47,806 nt of DNA from an uncultured Saprospiraceae bacterium (GCA_937951615.1 CALFBH010000127.1:1-47806), one strand, 5' to 3'; shown: positions 1 through 8,971, counted from the stretch's first letter. Notes: generated by a model not told the origin, from the sequence alone. Made by a program: numbers and translations.

Positions 1-94
<94 letters not shown>

Positions 95-106
95 TCTTAT
101 TTACAG

Positions 107-133
107 AAAGCTCGCTATTTAGCGGGCTTTTTG
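107..133 (+). terminator. Intrinsic terminator of the rRNA operon
   Basis: A 10-bp stem (AAAGCTCGCT with AGCGGGCTTT, one G-U pair) around an ATTT loop runs into a T-run. It lies 13 nt after the 5S end. Confidence 0.85.
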
Positions 134-255
134 TATTTGTATACGCACCAATCGGAATTATCATATCGTTAAAAACTGACATTTCCCTTTTTTATAAACA
201 ATTTTAAAATTATCTTGTCTGATAATATACTATAAACACGATTTAACAATAAGAT

Positions 256-810
256 ATGAAAAAGAGTATGGAAGAATTATTTGCAAATGCTTCTGATACA
301 GATAAGCGTACAGCCGGTATGATTATAGGTGCTATTGAGAAAAGTAGCTTGCAAGAATTTGATTACCTGAAATTTAGACAATCAGTAGATGGGCTGGCAA
401 AACTCAATATGGATGAAGCTACCCAATACAAATCTGCTTTTGTGACTGCTTCTACATTGGGGCTAACCCGTGAAAAATTGATTAAAACAGCCAATTATTA
501 CCGAGGTGTTGTCGTAAAGGAAAAAGGAAAATTTGAGAAGGCTATGGAACAACGGCTGACGAAAGGCGTCAAAGAATTGGAAAGCAACGTCACCAAACTA
601 GATAAAGCAATCGAAGAACGGAAAGACCGGATTGAAAAGCTACAAGCTGAAATCGAAAAACACGAAGCACAGCGCGAAAAAACGCAGGATGATATTGACA
701 ACATGAGTGAGAAGGTTCGGGAAACCCAAGGAGGCTTTGAACGTGCTTATAAGACCATCTTAGCTGAAATAGATGGAGATATTGCCAATATTGAGACTTA
801 TATAGATTAA
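256..810 (+). CDS. Coiled-coil protein of unknown function
   Basis: A 184-residue soluble protein with no signal peptide or membrane segment. Residues 1-90 form a mixed helical region. Residues about 95-160 are strongly heptad-like and rich in Lys and Glu (KLDKAIEERKDRIEKLQAEI), typical of a long coiled coil. The ATG at 256 is the first good start after the A/T-rich leader behind the rRNA terminator. The gene stands alone on the plus strand, 53 bp before a secreted LamG protein. I do not recognise the family; a structural or scaffold role is possible, but nothing here ties it to the T6SS genes. Confidence 0.8.
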   Translation: MKKSMEELFANASDTDKRTAGMIIGAIEKSSLQEFDYLKFRQSVDGLAKLNMDEATQYKSAFVTASTLGLTREKLIKTANYYRGVVVKEKGKFEKAMEQRLTKGVKELESNVTKLDKAIEERKDRIEKLQAEIEKHEAQREKTQDDIDNMSEKVRETQGGFERAYKTILAEIDGDIANIETYID

Positions 811-863
811 ATACGTTCTAAGTATTGTTTTATTTGTTATATTCGTATATAAAACAATGACTT

Positions 864-3104
864 ATGAGAAAAATAATATTAACAATCTTCTGTCTGCTTT
901 CCGTTTTAGTACTGAAAGGGCAGGAACTTGCCAACGATGCTAATACAAGCCTGTTGCTACATTTTAATGGGAATACAACAGGTGCGTCAGGAGAAAATCC
1001 TACGACACAAAGCAACATTAATTACAGCAGTGGCATATTCAATCAAGCGATAGAATATGGCGCAAATACAAGTTTAAGCTACAGCGCAGCAGGAAACATA
1101 GCAGCTGCTACAGGAACACTGGAAGCTTGGGTAAAACCCAACTGGAATGGTGGCGATAATTCAGACCACACGCTGTTGTCTTGGGGAACATGGGGCGGTT
1201 TGTTGATGATGAAGGATGGTGGAAATTACATGAAAATCATCGTTAATCGTTATGGTGGCAGTGGTGTAAATCCTGAAATAAGCGTTGGGCAAAATGTAAG
1301 TGGCTGGCTGGCAGGCGAATGGCATCATCTGGCTTTTACCTGGTCGGCTACTGAAGTTAAGTTTTATGTAGATGGCGGATTGATCGGGCAGGGTACTCCT
1401 GGCTTTACTTTACCTGTAATTAGCCTTTCAAATTTTAATATTGGTACGGATAATGGAAATAACCCCTGGAACGGCACGATAGAAGAATTAAGAATCAGCA
1501 ATACAGTCAGATCCGATACCGAAATTGCCCAAAGTTATCAAAACGGCATACAGCCTACCGCCATTATTTTTAAAGAAAATAACATCAGTTTGTACCCCAC
1601 ATGGCGATACAAGCCTGATATGTGTACCACCTTAGATGGAGCTAATGTAGCCGCTGCTCCTTCCATTTTTACATGGACAAGTGCCAACCCTAATATTGCT
1701 TACGCCAATGCAGCCGGAGATGTGTTTGCAGTAACTCCAGGAACGACTGTGTTGACCGCAAATATAGCTGGAATTAGCGCGAACTTAAACGTAACGGTAG
1801 AAACTCCTGTAATCGCCCCACAACACCCCGCAATGGACTACGAATTGACACATCCTGCCGATTGTGCTAAAGAACTGATGCGGGTGCTTATCATTAATTA
1901 CCTTCCAACAAACGATGGCGTGCATCTCGATCTGAATGAGACTGGCGCAATTCCTGGGCCTAATCCAATGCCACTTAGCTCAATAGATAATACAGTGACG
2001 ACCAACAATATTCAACTGAAATATATGTTGGAAGAACGTACAAAATTCAGGGGATATAAAGACCCTGGAGCTGCGCCTTATCTGGGGTATCAAGTGGTGG
2101 ATTATATCAATGTTTACGAACCCATTCCCCGTTATGAAAGAATTATACATTCTGACGGAACGCCGAGATATTTTATTGATTACTGGCAAATCAATGAACG
2201 TTTTAATGCACAATATCTTATAGACAGCCTGGATGTAGATGAAATATGGCTTTGGGCATATCATACCGATGTGGCAAATGGTGTAGCAGGCTGGGAATCT
2301 AATATGTCAAGCCCGACGACAACGGATATTTCCAATAGCAATCGAGATAATAATGACCTTCAAGTATATTCAAAAACCTACATGGTCTATTGGTTCAATT
2401 ATGGACGTACACCAAATTTACACAATCAGGGACATCAGTTGGAAGCTATATTTGGGCATATTGACAATAATATGTTCTGGAATAACTTTGTGGGTGTACA
2501 GAATGGCAATCCGCCAATCGGCAGATGCGGTGACACCCACCATCCTCCCAATACAACTGTAGATTATGATTATTTGAATACTACGCTGGTTGCAAGTGAT
2601 ATAGAAGACTGGATACCTACTGGCGGTTCAACACAACTTGTGAATGTAAATACCTGGGGAAATTTAAGCTATGACTGGCCGTATAACAACGTTCCGCCAG
2701 GCGAGCCAGAAGTGAATTATTATATCTACTGGATGCAGAACATGCCTGGATATGGAAATACAATTCCTTATAATTCGGATTACATGAGCAATTGGTGGCA
2801 ATTTGTTGCGGACTGGGATGCACATGCAGGAGATGGCTTATTTCAGAACAACCCCGTTCCACTTAGCAATAAAGTGGTTGGTCCTTGTGATCTATGCGAT
2901 TTTCAGTTGTTCGTCAGCCCTATGGCTTTTGATGGCTTGTACAGGGCAAATTTCTCAATAGAATCAGACGCAACAGTGAATCCAAACGATAATGTTTCGT
3001 TTAGAGCCAGAGATTATATCAAATTAGACGCTGGCTTTAAGGTAGATATGGATACTGATTTTGAAGCAATTATTGAAGGCTGCGCTGTACGGAAAGAAGA
3101 ATGA
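864..3104 (+). CDS. Secreted LamG-domain protein with 3-coathanger-stack-like C-terminus
   Basis: A 746-residue exported protein. Residues 1-19 are a signal peptide (MRKIILTIFCLLSVLVLKG). Residues about 25-215 are a LamG/concanavalin-like fold, with the typical GTLEAWVKP and GEWHHLAFTW strands and a final ISNTVRSDTEI strand. Residues about 230-312 look like a bacterial Ig-like (Big2) domain. Residues about 325-660 are rich in Trp, Asn and Tyr and I do not recognise them. The last 60 residues (VNPNDNVSFRARDYIKLDAG) resemble the 3-coathanger-stack domain common on secreted proteins of Saprospiraceae and relatives. The likely role is surface or extracellular carbohydrate or protein binding. It is convergent with the lipoprotein at 3149-3613. 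Confidence 0.85.
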   Translation: MRKIILTIFCLLSVLVLKGQELANDANTSLLLHFNGNTTGASGENPTTQSNINYSSGIFNQAIEYGANTSLSYSAAGNIAAATGTLEAWVKPNWNGGDNSDHTLLSWGTWGGLLMMKDGGNYMKIIVNRYGGSGVNPEISVGQNVSGWLAGEWHHLAFTWSATEVKFYVDGGLIGQGTPGFTLPVISLSNFNIGTDNGNNPWNGTIEELRISNTVRSDTEIAQSYQNGIQPTAIIFKENNISLYPTWRYKPDMCTTLDGANVAAAPSIFTWTSANPNIAYANAAGDVFAVTPGTTVLTANIAGISANLNVTVETPVIAPQHPAMDYELTHPADCAKELMRVLIINYLPTNDGVHLDLNETGAIPGPNPMPLSSIDNTVTTNNIQLKYMLEERTKFRGYKDPGAAPYLGYQVVDYINVYEPIPRYERIIHSDGTPRYFIDYWQINERFNAQYLIDSLDVDEIWLWAYHTDVANGVAGWESNMSSPTTTDISNSNRDNNDLQVYSKTYMVYWFNYGRTPNLHNQGHQLEAIFGHIDNNMFWNNFVGVQNGNPPIGRCGDTHHPPNTTVDYDYLNTTLVASDIEDWIPTGGSTQLVNVNTWGNLSYDWPYNNVPPGEPEVNYYIYWMQNMPGYGNTIPYNSDYMSNWWQFVADWDAHAGDGLFQNNPVPLSNKVVGPCDLCDFQLFVSPMAFDGLYRANFSIESDATVNPNDNVSFRARDYIKLDAGFKVDMDTDFEAIIEGCAVRKEE

Positions 3105-3148
3105 TGATGATAGAATAAGTGGTAAAATTGCTGACTATCATTCATTCA

Positions 3149-3613
3149 CTATTTCTGCTGTATCCCGTCATACATCTGTTCCACTTCAGCTAAGGCAAAG
3201 TCTCCGACAAAATTGCGGCGGAAAAAATAAGCCGTTTTATTTTTTTTGTGAATGTAACGGAAGTCATAGTTCTTAGTAGAGCCTTCGTCTGTTTCAAAAA
3301 TAAAGCCATTGGCATCCTCTTTTACAAAGCGGGTAAATAATTCGAATTGCTCCACTAATGCTTTCTCTGATGCTAATAAAGACTCGACACTGGTCGCATT
3401 ATCACTGGCAACGGAAATAATCAAATTGTATTGACCATCCTTAACCGTGATTTCTTTACGTAAACCAAGTGCTTCCTCTGTTATGGCTGCGCTCTCAGGT
3501 GCTTTGATAGAAATATTGGCACCATACTGCTGCAAATCAACTGGTTTCAGATTACTGGAATTACAGGCTGCGAAAACAGCAGAAATAAAAAGAAGAAAGA
3601 AAATATTTTTCAT
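3149..3613 (-). CDS. Small lipoprotein of unknown function
   Basis: A 154-residue protein with a lipoprotein signal (MKNIFFLLFISAVFAAC; lipobox FAAC, Cys 17). The mature part is alpha/beta and ends in an amphipathic helix. No family is recognised. It is convergent with the LamG gene (44-bp gap) and divergent from the sigma/Hcp operon, so its promoter must lie in the same 152-bp gap as the T6SS-type promoter element at 3720. Confidence 0.82.
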   Translation of the reverse strand: MKNIFFLLFISAVFAACNSSNLKPVDLQQYGANISIKAPESAAITEEALGLRKEITVKDGQYNLIISVASDNATSVESLLASEKALVEQFELFTRFVKEDANGFIFETDEGSTKNYDFRYIHKKNKTAYFFRRNFVGDFALAEVEQMYDGIQQK

Positions 3614-3719
3614 AATGAAATGGCATTGTTTTGTTATCTACAAAGGTACAATTTGTTCTGAATCAAGCACTACTTACCCGTAAATTTCTCATTTCTAAAA
3701 AAAATAAATAACTTCACAA

Positions 3720-3750
3720 CTGTTAACATTTTAATCGAAAAGAGAATACC
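3720..3750 (+). promoter_or_regulatory. T6SS-regulon promoter element, copy A (weak -10)
   Basis: CTGTTAACA at 3720-3728 is identical to the upstream element before VgrG2 and both 140-aa Hcp genes. At the standard 17-nt spacing the second half reads ATACC rather than ATGTA, so only the upstream half is well conserved. It lies 16 nt before the TTG start of the sigma operon. Inference: an autoregulatory promoter, possibly weaker than the other four. Confidence 0.55.
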
Positions 3751-3765
3751 AAAATATACAGTATA

Positions 3766-4014
3766 TTGTCATTGTGGAATACATTGAAAGAAACAGAGCG
3801 CGAAGGCATAGAAGAAGTCTATAAGATGGCTTACTATACCATTGCAAATCAGCTCATTGAAAATGGCTATAAGGAAGCACAGGCGCGTGAACTTTTCCAG
3901 CAGGCTGTGGTATTTCTCGTACATCAGGTGAAAGAAAATGATTTTGATCCTAATACAGACCTTACACTTTATTTGTCGACTGTAATAAAAGGACTGACAA
4001 AAGATAAACAGTAA
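3766..4014 (+). CDS. Region-2-only sigma-like small protein
   Basis: An 82-residue helical protein starting at TTG. The stretch EAQARELFQQAVVFLVHQVK followed by NDFDPNTDLTLYLSTVIKGL has the pattern of sigma-70 region 2 in Bacteroidota ECF factors (acidic-FQEA, hydrophobic helix, LxTYLxxI). No region 4 follows: the stop comes one base before the ATG of the full sigma factor. The start is uncertain. TTG 3766 preserves the helix that normally opens region 2; the next ATG is at 3826. Possibilities are a competitor or partner of the downstream sigma factor, or a decayed duplicate. It begins a three-gene run with 3' neighbours 1 and 39 bp apart. Confidence 0.65.
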   Translation: MSLWNTLKETEREGIEEVYKMAYYTIANQLIENGYKEAQARELFQQAVVFLVHQVKENDFDPNTDLTLYLSTVIKGLTKDKQ

Positions 4015-4015
4015 A

Positions 4016-4759
4016 ATGATAGCGCAATACCTGAACGGAAATTTAAAAGGTGTTCAACTTGCAGCGTTTGAGCAGGGGCTTTATGCTTATACATTTCCAG
4101 ATGATGTAGTCATTATTTCTTCTTTTGACTTCCAAGGTAAAAGTACTTTGGAGTTGATGGAAATGGTCGAAAAAGCAGAAAATCAGCTTAAGAATCAGGA
4201 CTTTTTTTTTATAGGACAACTCAAACGACGAGACCGCAGAGCGCAAAAACGATTGTATCGGAAATTACAGCCTAAATTTAAAAACCATATTCTGAAAAAT
4301 AGTGGTTCGGATGCCGACGTGCTGGATATGCTTCAGGAGGTAATCGAAAAATTATACGAAAAGTTAAGAGGTGAAGAGACCAATATAACGACAGTAGAAG
4401 GCTTCGCTTTTGGTATTATGCGGAACTATTGGCGGAAAGAACTAAAAAAAAGAAAACGAAGAGATGAGGAAGAGACGGCTTATGGACAACAACAGGAAGT
4501 ATCATATATTAATGAATTGGACGAGGAGGAGGAAGATTGTAAGACAAGAATACTTCTTGAATGCATGGAACAATTAAAGCCAGCACAGCGTGAGTTTTTG
4601 ATATACTACGATCTACAGGGACATTCTGTAAAAGAAACCGCGCTGCATTTTGAAATGACGGAGAGAAGTGTAAGGGTAAGAGCAGTTCGATGTAGAGAAT
4701 ATCTAAAAGAAAAAATGGAAAAACACCCCGATTATGAAGAATGTTTTAAGCAACAATAA
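4016..4759 (+). CDS. ECF-like sigma-70 family sigma factor with N-terminal anti-sigma-like motif
   Basis: A 247-residue transcription factor. Residues 2-22 (IAQYLNGNLKGVQLAAFEQG) fit the IxxYLxGxLxxxxxxAFE helix pair usually found at the N-terminus of Bacteroidota anti-sigma-type proteins, and the Hcp fusion encoded next door has the same motif. Residues about 65-145 are region 2 (LYRKL, DADVLDMLQEVIEKLYEKL, then RNYWRKELKKRKRR). Residues about 175-235 are region 4, with LKPAQREFLIYYDLQGHSVK and a helix-turn-helix ending in ERSVRVRAVRCREYL. It probably directs RNA polymerase to the shared promoter element at the heads of the T6SS transcription units; that link is inferred from position and operon membership. 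Confidence 0.82.
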   Translation: MIAQYLNGNLKGVQLAAFEQGLYAYTFPDDVVIISSFDFQGKSTLELMEMVEKAENQLKNQDFFFIGQLKRRDRRAQKRLYRKLQPKFKNHILKNSGSDADVLDMLQEVIEKLYEKLRGEETNITTVEGFAFGIMRNYWRKELKKRKRRDEEETAYGQQQEVSYINELDEEEEDCKTRILLECMEQLKPAQREFLIYYDLQGHSVKETALHFEMTERSVRVRAVRCREYLKEKMEKHPDYEECFKQQ

Positions 4760-4798
4760 AAAAATAGATTTGCGATTTTAGGTCGCTTATTAAGAAAT

Positions 4799-5491
4799 AT
4801 GCCGGTACCACAAACTCATATAGACGATTACGTAAAAGGACGCATGGAAGGCGCAGATAAAGCAGCATTTGAGGCTCAAATGGCTGCCAATGCTGTCTTA
4901 GCTAAGTCTGTACAAGAGCAAGGCGAGATACTGGGCGCATTGGAAGCTGCTGGCAATCAGGAAGTCCGTAGTGCAATAAAGTCTATTCATCAGGAAGCAC
5001 AGAGCAAGCCAGCTAAGGCTGCAAATCAGCCCGAACCACCAAAAGCCAAAAAGAAAACAACAACAACAAAACAAGCTACAGGACAGGCAGCGGTTATCAG
5101 AATTACTTTTATCGTAGATGGACAAGAAGCGGAAGTACGGAATATGTCTTATACCTTTACACAAGAAGTTGATAATATCGGTCAGCCTGCCGGAGAAGTA
5201 AAAGGCGGCATTATTAAAGTTTCGCTGGGTTCATTGGGAAGCGCAGACCGTTTTGGCTGGGCAGTCGCATCGGATATGCGCAAAAACGGAGCATTAGAAT
5301 TTACGGATGCCAATGGAAAAGTTCTCAAAACCCTTAAATTTGAAGATGCTTACTGCGTCAATTACACTGAAAATTATACTGCCTTTTCCGATCAGTCCAT
5401 CAAAGACGGCGCAAGAGAACACCTGACGCTCGTTGCCAGAAAAATTTCTGTTGCTGGCGAATCGCACGAAAGCACCTGGCTGGATTTGTGA
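4799..5491 (+). CDS. tssD: Hcp/TssD tube protein fused to an N-terminal anti-sigma-like motif
   Basis: A 230-residue protein in two parts. Residues 6-27 (IDDYVKGRMEGADKAAFEAQ) match the motif at the start of the adjacent sigma factor and of many Bacteroidota anti-sigma proteins. Residues about 70-95 are a basic, Pro/Ala-rich linker (KAKKKTTTTK). Residues about 98-230 are a complete T6SSiii Hcp, closely related to the two 140-aa Hcps in this window (shared NIGQPAGEV, GSLGS, RFGW, ASDM, AREHLTL, STWLDL). The extra ~95 residues would sit at the N-terminus of a ring-forming subunit. It may be a regulatory Hcp that senses assembly or export, or a tube protein carrying cargo. The fusion is seen directly; its function is inferred. 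Confidence 0.85.
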   Translation: MPVPQTHIDDYVKGRMEGADKAAFEAQMAANAVLAKSVQEQGEILGALEAAGNQEVRSAIKSIHQEAQSKPAKAANQPEPPKAKKKTTTTKQATGQAAVIRITFIVDGQEAEVRNMSYTFTQEVDNIGQPAGEVKGGIIKVSLGSLGSADRFGWAVASDMRKNGALEFTDANGKVLKTLKFEDAYCVNYTENYTAFSDQSIKDGAREHLTLVARKISVAGESHESTWLDL

Positions 5492-5794
5492 TGACTTGAT
5501 TAAGTAGAACCTATTTCTTCCAAAGCTCATCCTCAAAGGCAATTTGGACGCTACCCCAAACCACGCTCCAGTCTTTTTAACTTCCTCGGACTATTAAGTG
5601 CTTGGACTCAACTAAACGCCACTTTCAATTTACATAATTGGCTTATTGTCAATACTTTTTTGAATTTTAATTTGACGTTTGGATTTGTATTTCCACTTAG
5701 CACAATTTATTTAATTCGTTTCACTAAAAGAAATAAAAACACTCGACTTTGTGTAAGTTTGCAACCTATACATGGTGATTTAATAATTTGTTTC
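5492..5794. other. Intergenic region between the Hcp fusion and the histidine kinase
   Basis: No convincing gene or strong terminator is seen here. A reading frame is open from 5660, but its first 45 residues are not a plausible protein start. The region ends with a Bacteroidota-type -7 element at 5754-5761. Confidence 0.5.
5754..5761 (+). promoter_or_regulatory. Candidate Bacteroidota sigma-A -7 element (TAAGTTTG)
   Basis: TAAGTTTG fits the Bacteroidota housekeeping TAnnTTTG consensus and lies 34 nt upstream of the kinase ATG at 5795. No clear TTTG -33 box is seen at the expected distance, so the call is tentative. Confidence 0.4.
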
Positions 5795-7984
5795 ATGTTC
5801 AATATATTAGTTAAATGTTTTTGTGTTCTACTATTGACGATCAGTGCCTATACTTCAAGTAGTGCTCAAAGATGCAATGACCTCTTTGAGCAATGGGAGT
5901 ATGCGATGGATACATCTTATAATTTCCAGTTTGCTATAGATTGTTCAAAGGAGCTGATACCGCAGGTAGATGACAGTTGTAAAATTTTGATTTACTATAG
6001 GCTCGGAAATGTGTTTTTAGAAATGCCAAATGCAGATTCTGCGGAGGTTTATATTAATGTAGCGAAAAAAATGTCAGAAGCAGCTCAATCAGAAGTTCTA
6101 ATCATAAAGGGACAATTGATGGATGCTGCTCTTGCTAACTTTAGAAATAACATTGAAGAAGCCAAGAAAATCTTGGCAAAGGTGGGTGTTCTTTTGGCAA
6201 AAATTCCAGAGCATAAGCAATTATGGTTAAAGTATTATCACGAGATGGGCAGTGTGGCAAATTCAGAGGCTGATTATGAGACAGCTATTAGTTTTTCTGA
6301 ATCTATAATTGAGGGAAAGTACTATAGGGATAGTATTGAACTGGCCAGTAATTACCATAATATTGGATTGTTTCATTTGAGACTTTCCGACTATGAGTCG
6401 GCGTCAGAAAATTTGTTGAAGGCTATTGATATCAATACTCAAATTGCTGGTGGAGATCTCATGGCTAATTTTCTGGTCTTGGGTTATGCCTTAGGAACAT
6501 GGGAACAATACGAGACAGGAATTACCTATCTTAAAAAAGGAATCGCTTTAAGCCGTAAAAATAAAAATGACCCTATGTCGCTTCGATTATATATTACAAC
6601 GGCAGGTTTTTATCGTATTTTAGAAGAAGAAAAGAAAGCCTTGAATGCCATTGATTCCGCTTTTTATTTTCTTGAAACTATAGATAACTCCTTTGAATTA
6701 TCAAAAGCATTTTTAGAAAAGGGAAAAATATATAATTACCTTTTAGACAATCCACAGAAAGCAGAATTTTTCTATACTCAAGCAAGAGATCAGTCCAAAA
6801 AAACGCATACTTTTTCGATGTACGCGCCAGCCATGGAATTACTCAAATTTAATTTGAAACGGAAGAATCTGTTAAAATCAAAGACCTATTTAGAGGAGTT
6901 GAAAGACATTTGTGAATCGCTAAATCGCTTAGATTACGATGTAGAGTATTATAAGCAGTCCAGTACGTATTATCAGCTTACAGGAGAATATGAAAAAGCC
7001 CTTAGCTTCTACAAACGTTTTCATGAACTGAACGATTCTATTGCGAATAGAGATGTACTGAGTCGTGTGGCTGGAATGGAAAGAAAGTATAATTCTAAGC
7101 AGAAAGAGATCGATATTTTGAGGTTAAATCAAGAGAAAAAGCAGCAATCGAAATTGGCAGAAGAGGCCACCTTCTTCAAAAAAATGTATGGAGGAATAGC
7201 TGTCTTGCTCGGGATTCTGGCATTTGCTGTTTTTTATTTTGCTCAGAAATTTAAGAAGCAAAATACATCTCTAGGAGCAGCGCATAGCAAATTGAGAGAA
7301 TTGAATCAAGTTAAAGATCGACTGTTTTCAATCATCGCCCATGATATTCGTGGCATGATTATTCCTTTTCAACGTGCTGGAAAAGTCTTGACTTATCATT
7401 TGGAAAAAGGAAATAATGAACGGGCGATTATGCTTTCTGCAGAATTAGAGAAGAATTCTGAAAATCTGTCCACTATGCTGGACAATTTATTGAAATGGTC
7501 TTTGGAACAAATGGATGGTTATGATCTAAAATCGGAGCCATTACACATTCGAAAAGAGCTTGAAGACATCATGCAAGGTTTTTCTCAACATGCAAGTTAT
7601 AAAAATAACATACTGGAAATTGTTCCTAGCGAAGACGAAATAATCATTTTTGACAAAGGGGCTTTCCATGTCATATTTAGAAACCTGGTTGGAAATGCGC
7701 TTAAATTTACTGAGGCGGGAATCATTTCCGCAGATTGGCAAAAAACGGATGATGAATTACGGGTAGTAATTTCCGATACCGGAATTGGGATACCACCAGA
7801 GCAAAAAAGAAATTTGTTTGATTTGAATAATAGCGAATCATTGAATGGAACTGCTGGAGAAAAAGGAACAGGACTCGGTTTGCATCTTGTCGATCAGTTT
7901 ACTGCCAAACTGAATGGACAGATAAAAGTCATTTCAAAAGTAGGGCAGGGGAGTCAATTTATTCTAACTTTTCCACGGGTCTAA
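5795..7984 (+). CDS. TPR-containing sensor histidine kinase
   Basis: A 729-residue protein read from the ATG at 5795. The frame is open 45 codons upstream, but this start gives a clean signal peptide (FNILVKCFCVLLLTISAYTS). Residues about 40-430 are periplasmic tetratricopeptide-like helical repeats, followed by a coiled coil. A membrane segment lies at about 464-486. The kinase core then carries the phosphoacceptor His 516 in FSIIAHDIRGM, an N box at RNLVGNALKF (Asn 630 and 634), and G boxes at DTGIGIPP (from Asp 661) and GTGLGLHL (from Gly 691). It should phosphorylate the LytTR regulator encoded 21 bp downstream. The ligand is unknown. The pair sits between two T6SS transcription units but has no T6SS promoter element of its own. 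Confidence 0.92.
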   Translation: MFNILVKCFCVLLLTISAYTSSSAQRCNDLFEQWEYAMDTSYNFQFAIDCSKELIPQVDDSCKILIYYRLGNVFLEMPNADSAEVYINVAKKMSEAAQSEVLIIKGQLMDAALANFRNNIEEAKKILAKVGVLLAKIPEHKQLWLKYYHEMGSVANSEADYETAISFSESIIEGKYYRDSIELASNYHNIGLFHLRLSDYESASENLLKAIDINTQIAGGDLMANFLVLGYALGTWEQYETGITYLKKGIALSRKNKNDPMSLRLYITTAGFYRILEEEKKALNAIDSAFYFLETIDNSFELSKAFLEKGKIYNYLLDNPQKAEFFYTQARDQSKKTHTFSMYAPAMELLKFNLKRKNLLKSKTYLEELKDICESLNRLDYDVEYYKQSSTYYQLTGEYEKALSFYKRFHELNDSIANRDVLSRVAGMERKYNSKQKEIDILRLNQEKKQQSKLAEEATFFKKMYGGIAVLLGILAFAVFYFAQKFKKQNTSLGAAHSKLRELNQVKDRLFSIIAHDIRGMIIPFQRAGKVLTYHLEKGNNERAIMLSAELEKNSENLSTMLDNLLKWSLEQMDGYDLKSEPLHIRKELEDIMQGFSQHASYKNNILEIVPSEDEIIIFDKGAFHVIFRNLVGNALKFTEAGIISADWQKTDDELRVVISDTGIGIPPEQKRNLFDLNNSESLNGTAGEKGTGLGLHLVDQFTAKLNGQIKVISKVGQGSQFILTFPRV

Positions 7985-8005
7985 AATTTAAATAAGTTGG
8001 TGTTT

Positions 8006-8719
8006 ATGAAAATATTTATTGTCGAGGATGAAATTTTTCAATTAGAAGATGTACAAATTATTTTAGAAGAATTAGGGCATGAATGTATAGGGCATACCGA
8101 TGATCCCTTTGAAGCTCAAGAAAGAATTGGAGACTTGCTGCCCGATGCAGTACTTGTGGATATACATCTTCATCATCGTAAGTCGGGAATAAAACTAGCT
8201 GCCAGATTAAAATCACTTTTCCAAATACCAATCATCTTTACTACAACAGACCAATCAGATGAAACTATGGCGGAAGCTTTGGAAACTGAACCCGTGACAT
8301 TTTTAACAAAACCAATACATGCTGGAGACCTCAAAGCTGCTTTAATGATGGCGCAGAATTATGCAAAATTACAACAAAAATCCTCCAATATTGAAGATGA
8401 TTTATACATAAGACACTTAGAGAAATTAGTCAAAGTGTCAATGCGTGAGATTCTCTATGTGTTTTCTGACTCTAAAAATTACTGTAGCTTAATCGTCAAG
8501 GGTGGCAAAAAATATACCTTCCGTAATTCTGTTACAGGATTTTTGAAATTGCTTGATGACACTCACTTTATTCAAGTACACCGCTCGCATGTAATCAATT
8601 TAAATCATATCCAAGCCTACCATGAAGGCAATCAATCTATTGAATTGTCAGGGTTTGAAGTGCCAGTAGGGAGAGCCTATAAACAAGAACTTTTTAAGCG
8701 AATGAAAATCGTAAAATAG
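8006..8719 (+). CDS. LytTR-family response regulator
   Basis: A 237-residue protein taken from ATG 8006; a TTG three codons earlier is less likely. Residues 1-118 are a receiver domain with the acidic pair in VEDE, phosphoacceptor Asp 52 in VLVDIHLHH, Thr in FTTTD and Lys in TKPI. Residues about 135-237 are a LytTR DNA-binding domain (FSDSKNYCSLIV, FIQVHRSHVINLNHI, VPVGRAYK). It is encoded directly after the TPR kinase and is its presumed partner. The last nine bases, GTAAAATAG including the stop codon, are duplicated beyond a 122-bp MITE inserted exactly at the gene end, so the protein is unaffected. Confidence 0.92.
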   Translation: MKIFIVEDEIFQLEDVQIILEELGHECIGHTDDPFEAQERIGDLLPDAVLVDIHLHHRKSGIKLAARLKSLFQIPIIFTTTDQSDETMAEALETEPVTFLTKPIHAGDLKAALMMAQNYAKLQQKSSNIEDDLYIRHLEKLVKVSMREILYVFSDSKNYCSLIVKGGKKYTFRNSVTGFLKLLDDTHFIQVHRSHVINLNHIQAYHEGNQSIELSGFEVPVGRAYKQELFKRMKIVK

Positions 8720-8841
8720 CAGCAATTCTCAATTTGAAAAAATAAGCAATATTGATGATTAACATGTTTGTAGCAATAATGGCTAAAATGCTGAATTGTC
8801 CCCCTCCAAAGGGGGACAAAAAGCCAAATTGAGAATTGCTG
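8720..8841. mobile_element. 122-bp MITE-like element with 17-bp terminal inverted repeats and 9-bp target duplication
   Basis: The ends are CAGCAATTCTCAATTTG (8720-8736) and its exact reverse complement (8825-8841). The element is flanked by a direct repeat GTAAAATAG at 8711-8719 and 8842-8850, consistent with a 9-bp target-site duplication. Inside is a hairpin of TTGTCCCCC and GGGGGACAA (8796-8804 with 8811-8819). There is no coding capacity, so it would need a transposase supplied elsewhere. Confidence 0.85.
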
Positions 8842-8971
8842 GTAAAATAGTTCCTCCTCAAATATCTGTTATTCATCCTTCTATTCCTGCCGTTTAGCCA
8901 CACTTCTCGTTTTTGAAGCTATAGAAGCTGTAAGTTTGTTTTATTATTAAATATTTTAAAATTTTAGAACT

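Noticed and set aside
5660-5794. Upstream extension of the histidine kinase frame
   Set aside because: The 45 extra residues would precede a perfect signal peptide and overlap a likely promoter element.
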